Assembly (NCBI RefSeq): GCF_000485595.1
Contig: NW_014577072.1
Location: forward strand, 458,433 to 489,963
DNA: 31,531 nt
From: Priapulus caudatus
Taxonomy: Eukaryota > Priapulida > Priapulimorpha > Priapulimorphida > Priapulidae
Direction of reading: 5' to 3'
Under the pieces are notes generated by a model, which saw only the letters and a list, made by a program, of their open reading frames with translations, had not been told where the DNA came from and did not search any database. This document shows positions 30,531 to 31,531 of this stretch, one piece after another. A program made the position numbers and the translations under genes. Positions within the stretch are counted from its first letter, which is position 1, and each line of letters begins with the position of its first letter.

Positions 30531-31211
30531 CCGAATAATTCTGTCCCATATAACCTTTTTTTTATATTTTTGTGAGGGTTATATTGGGACAGAACGGGGT
30601 TCATTGAAATTTCGTGAGATCGCATGCAAAATGCATGCGCTGCGAATGCGGCCCGTACGCCGCTATTGGCGCGAAAAAAAACCTACCGTTCCCTTCTACA
30701 TGACTTTACCTTGCTACAAATATGTGTATACATTCACTTCAATCGTTATTCACTTCTTAAAAGATTGTTTTTCAGAAACCCGCTTCATTCCACTTTCGTA
30801 AATAACATTCGCCATTTACAAACAATCAGACCAATCAGAGCGAGTGTTACAATAGCCTGGTTCTCGCTTGTATCTGTGGCGCTGCAGGAGGGCTGATAGA
30901 CTCGTTCTGATTGGTCTAATTGTTTGTAAATGGCAAATGTTATTTACGAAAGTGGAATGAAGCGGGTTTCTGAAAAACAATCTTTTAAGAAGTGAATAAC
31001 GATTGAAGTGAATGTATACACATATTTGTAGCAAGGTAAAGTCATGTAGAAGGGAACGGTAGGGTTTTTTTCGCGCCAATAGCGGCGTACGGGCCGCATT
31101 CGCAGCGCATGCATTTTGCATGCGATCTCACGAAATTTCAATGAACCCGTTCTGTCCCAATATAACCCTCACCAAAATATAAAAAAGGTTATATGGGACA
31201 GAATTATTCGG
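30531..31211. mobile_element. Large palindrome with about 312-bp arms
   Basis: 30531-30844 and 30901-31211 are inverted copies that differ at only a few positions, with a 56-base spacer. The same 60-100 residue open frames therefore appear on both strands and are not genes. Each arm carries a nested hairpin (CTGTCCCATATAACC against GGTTATATTGGGACAG), GCATGCAAAATGCATGCG, and next to the spacer ACCAATCAGA, a CCAAT-box motif. Similarity continues outward, after unequal segments with CCCTAA motifs, to GGGTCTATGTC at about 30408 and its inverse at about 31273-31284. The element thus spans about 30404-31288. It is probably a foldback-type transposon. No transposase. Confidence 0.8.
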
Positions 31212-31296
31212 TCTACCCTAACCCTAACCATATCAAAGAGTGAACAGGGTACGTTCTGGCAGTATCCTGGGAGACATAGACCCTATCATAGGGTAT

Positions 31297-31415
31297 ATAG
31301 TAATAGTAATACTATTACTATACGCTATAGTAATACTAATGCTCATAGCCATAGGGCCTATGGCTATGAGCATTAGTATTACTATAGCGTATAGTAATAG
31401 TATTACTATTACTAT
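31297..31415. repeat. Perfect palindrome, 59-bp arms, one-base centre
   Basis: Positions 31297-31355 and 31357-31415 are perfectly complementary around a single G at 31356. The centre reads CTCATAGCCATAGG then G, then the inverse; the outer parts are TAGTAATAC-type repeats. Every base pair was checked by eye. Confidence 0.9.
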
Positions 31416-31531
31416 TACTATTAGTATTATTAGTAATATTACTAAAACTAAGTACTATTGAGTATTGGATTGTCAATAGTAATACTAATAGTAATAGTAC
31501 TAATACTACTACTACTAGTACTAGTAGTACC
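31416..31531. repeat. TAC/TAG trinucleotide-like repeat at window end
   Basis: Degenerate ATTACTATTAGTATT units end in TACTACTACTAGTACTAGTAGTACC, itself partly self-complementary. The array runs off the window edge. Confidence 0.75.

Noticed and set aside
30604-31141. Paired open frames with nearly the same protein on + and - strands (MQNACAANAARTP type)
   Set aside because: The two frames are mirror images caused by the palindrome; neither has recognisable similarity.

Overview
This is a nuclear genomic window from an animal, probably an invertebrate. The evidence is spliced genes with GT-AG introns, three genes of animal type (mitochondrial ribosomal protein S16, ARMC6 and the ceramide transfer protein CERT), an AT-rich background, TTAGGG-like degenerate telomeric motifs, and many short inverted-repeat transposons. 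A marine invertebrate, possibly a sponge given the close gene spacing, is my guess; the sequence does not settle the phylum.

Layout. 1-1803: no recognised gene; a hairpin with degenerate TTAGGG repeats (442-581) and a GC-rich hairpin (741-778). 1823-7837: MRPS16 on the + strand, two coding exons separated by a 5.66 kb intron with a GC donor. That intron is almost filled by one foldback-type element (2109-7476), which has a 40-bp terminal inverted repeat, a 6-bp target duplication (GGGAAT), arms of 53-bp AT-rich repeats and inverted GC-rich cores built on CGTGTAC; it has no transposase. 8528-9133: a TTAA-flanked MITE filling most of the gap before ARMC6. 9239-11996: ARMC6 on the + strand, six coding exons, about 471 residues, all splice phases consistent. 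11997-15544: gene-free convergent spacer. 15545-22834: CERT on the - strand, twelve coding exons read here (515 residues) from the second half of the PH domain to the stop; the exon(s) for the start of the PH domain were not found and lie upstream, at higher coordinates or outside the window. CERT introns hold two minisatellites, a tRNA-derived SINE-like piece and two MITEs. 22850-31531: no gene recognised; a chain of hairpin elements ending in three large palindromes (29781-30188, 30531-31211, 31297-31415).

The three genes are ordinary housekeeping genes (mitochondrial translation; an armadillo protein of unclear role; ER-to-Golgi ceramide transport) and do not form a pathway. The notable content is the repeat biology: several structurally different, transposase-free inverted-repeat families, three of them with clean target-site duplications that I could read directly, plus very long palindromes. 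Small indels between copies of the repeats may partly reflect long-read consensus errors.
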